Source of the DNA: Candidatus Zhuqueibacterota bacterium
GTDB taxonomy: Bacteria; KSB1; UBA2214
NCBI GenBank assembly: GCA_022706175.1
Contig: JAKJDB010000139.1
Span: 1-6,886 of the forward strand
DNA: 6,886 bases
Direction of reading: 5' to 3'
The stretch's first letter is position 1; each line of letters begins with the position of its first letter. Both the position numbers and the translations under genes were made by a program. Shown here piece after piece: positions 5,917 to 6,886 of this stretch. The notes beneath the pieces are model-generated. The model saw only the letters and a list, made by a program, of their open reading frames with translations. It was not told the origin of the DNA and ran no database searches.

Positions 5917-6886
5917 ATGAAGCGCAACTTTCTGATAGGATTAGCCCTTTTGACCATCTGGTGGATGTCCATCGGCGCCGACGCAGCGGCCGGACAGACC
6001 GTCAAATTTGTGGATATATCCAAGACGAAAAACGTTCAGGGATTATGGATTGGAAATGCGTATCGGTACGGGCACGGCATTGCCTGTTCAGACATCAACC
6101 AGGACGGTCTGCCTGATTTTTACGTCTCCAACGCCATGGAAGTGGACACTTTGATCACTTTTCCTGAGGTGTTTTATCTCAGCAAGGCCAACGCCGCTTA
6201 TACGGAAGAGTCAATAGATCGCCGGGTGGTCGATAGTTACGGTATCGGCAGCCATGGCGTCGTTTTTTTCGATTACGACAATGACGGCGATTTTGATCTG
6301 TTCAACGCCAACACCGGGGCCACTCCGGTTTGGCCGACGATCTATCATCGCCTCTACCGCAACAACGGCAGTGGAGTTTTTGGCGATCTCTCCAAGACCG
6401 CCGGCGTTCAGGCGTTGCCGAGTTTCGCCCGCAGCGCAGCGGTGTTTGACGCCAATAACGACGGCTATATGGACATTTACACCGCAGGCGCTGACCCAAC
6501 GACCTATGCGGCGGCGCCCAACCATTTTTACATCAATAAGGGCGACGGCACTTTTAACATGGTCGACTTGGGGGCCAAGAATGTCAACAGCGCCGGGTTC
6601 GGGCCGAATGGGGTGACCGCGGCCGATTACGATGAAGACGGAGATGTCGATATCTATGTTTCCATCGTGGATCGCCTCCATCCGACCGCAACCCGTCCTG
6701 CCAACCAGTTTTTCGTCAAACAGGCGGATGGAACCTACATCAATAAAGCCCAGGATCTCGGCGTGCTGGGATTAGGATGGAGCGACGGCGCGACCTTTGC
6801 CGATTACGACAACGACGGTGATTTGGACCTGTTCGTCTCCAGCAGCAACGACAGAGTCAGACGAAAGGTCTGTGTTTATCAAAATC
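5917..6886 (+). CDS. Secreted FG-GAP/VCBS-type repeat protein with Ca2+-binding loops (5' part, cut by the window edge)
   Basis: The first 323 residues of an exported protein that is still open at the right edge. It starts with a Sec signal peptide: KR, then the hydrophobic stretch FLIGLALLTIWWMSIG (5-20), then a likely signal peptidase I site after ADA (21-23). The mature part is a repeat array of about 60 residues per unit, each with a calcium loop DxDxDGxxD-type: DINQDGLPD (59-67), DYDNDGDFD (119-127), DANNDGYMD (178-186), DYDEDGDVD (237-245) and DYDNDGDLD (296-304). Typical flanks are LYRNNGSGVFGDLS (146-159) and FYINKGDGTFNMVDL (204-218). These are features of FG-GAP/VCBS beta-propeller repeats (integrin-alpha-like), often in extracellular adhesion, binding or enzyme-associated proteins. 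The missing C-terminus could carry a UnbV/ASPIC domain, a sorting signal or a catalytic domain. It is divergent from the GH1 operon and shares a 212-bp control region with it, so joint regulation is possible but not shown. The function is unknown. Confidence 0.88.
   Translation, partial: MKRNFLIGLALLTIWWMSIGADAAAGQTVKFVDISKTKNVQGLWIGNAYRYGHGIACSDINQDGLPDFYVSNAMEVDTLITFPEVFYLSKANAAYTEESIDRRVVDSYGIGSHGVVFFDYDNDGDFDLFNANTGATPVWPTIYHRLYRNNGSGVFGDLSKTAGVQALPSFARSAAVFDANNDGYMDIYTAGADPTTYAAAPNHFYINKGDGTFNMVDLGAKNVNSAGFGPNGVTAADYDEDGDVDIYVSIVDRLHPTATRPANQFFVKQADGTYINKAQDLGVLGLGWSDGATFADYDNDGDLDLFVSSSNDRVRRKVCVYQN

Noticed and set aside
6211..6681. 156-codon minus-strand frame rich in I, D and V
   Set aside because: It is the reverse complement of the repeated Asp-rich loops of the FG-GAP/VCBS-type gene; the apparent repetitiveness comes from that.

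Overview
The window looks like a bacterial chromosome of moderately high GC, and it splits into two parts. Bases 1-336 are the tail of a ribosomal RNA operon on the + strand: the last ~100 nt of 23S rRNA, a short spacer with no tRNA, a complete 5S rRNA and a strong intrinsic terminator. The rest is an accessory carbohydrate-use locus. It comprises a three-gene minus-strand operon and, divergent from it, the start of a secreted FG-GAP/VCBS-type repeat protein that runs off the right edge.

The minus-strand operon is read from right to left. First is a cytoplasmic GH1 beta-glycosidase (4310-5704), then a sodium:solute symporter of the SSS/SGLT family (2758-4254), then a 759-residue FAD-dependent oxidoreductase with a C-terminal beta-rich extension (489-2768). 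The symporter and oxidoreductase genes overlap by 11 bp. The GH1 gene is preceded by a good sigma-70-like promoter (TTGCAA, 17 bp, TATTAT). A LacI/CcpA-type operator-like sequence centred on AAGCGCTT covers its -35 box, which suggests sugar-responsive control. The simplest reading is that the symporter imports a small beta-glycoside or sugar by Na+ coupling, GH1 cleaves the glycosidic bond in the cytoplasm, and the FAD enzyme oxidises the sugar, the aglycone or the glycoside itself. The substrate cannot be read from the sequence.

The organism cannot be fixed from this window. SSS symporters, GH1, this type of FAD oxidoreductase and secreted FG-GAP/VCBS proteins occur together in environmental polymer degraders such as Planctomycetes, Bacteroidetes/FCB-group and candidate phyla like KSB1. 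The clear Shine-Dalgarno sites and sigma-70-like promoter argue mildly against a typical Bacteroidetes. I found no CRISPR array, insertion sequence, tRNA or phage gene. The most useful leads are the uncharacterised GH1-symporter-oxidoreductase module, the C-terminal domain of the oxidoreductase and the operator-like region between the divergent genes.
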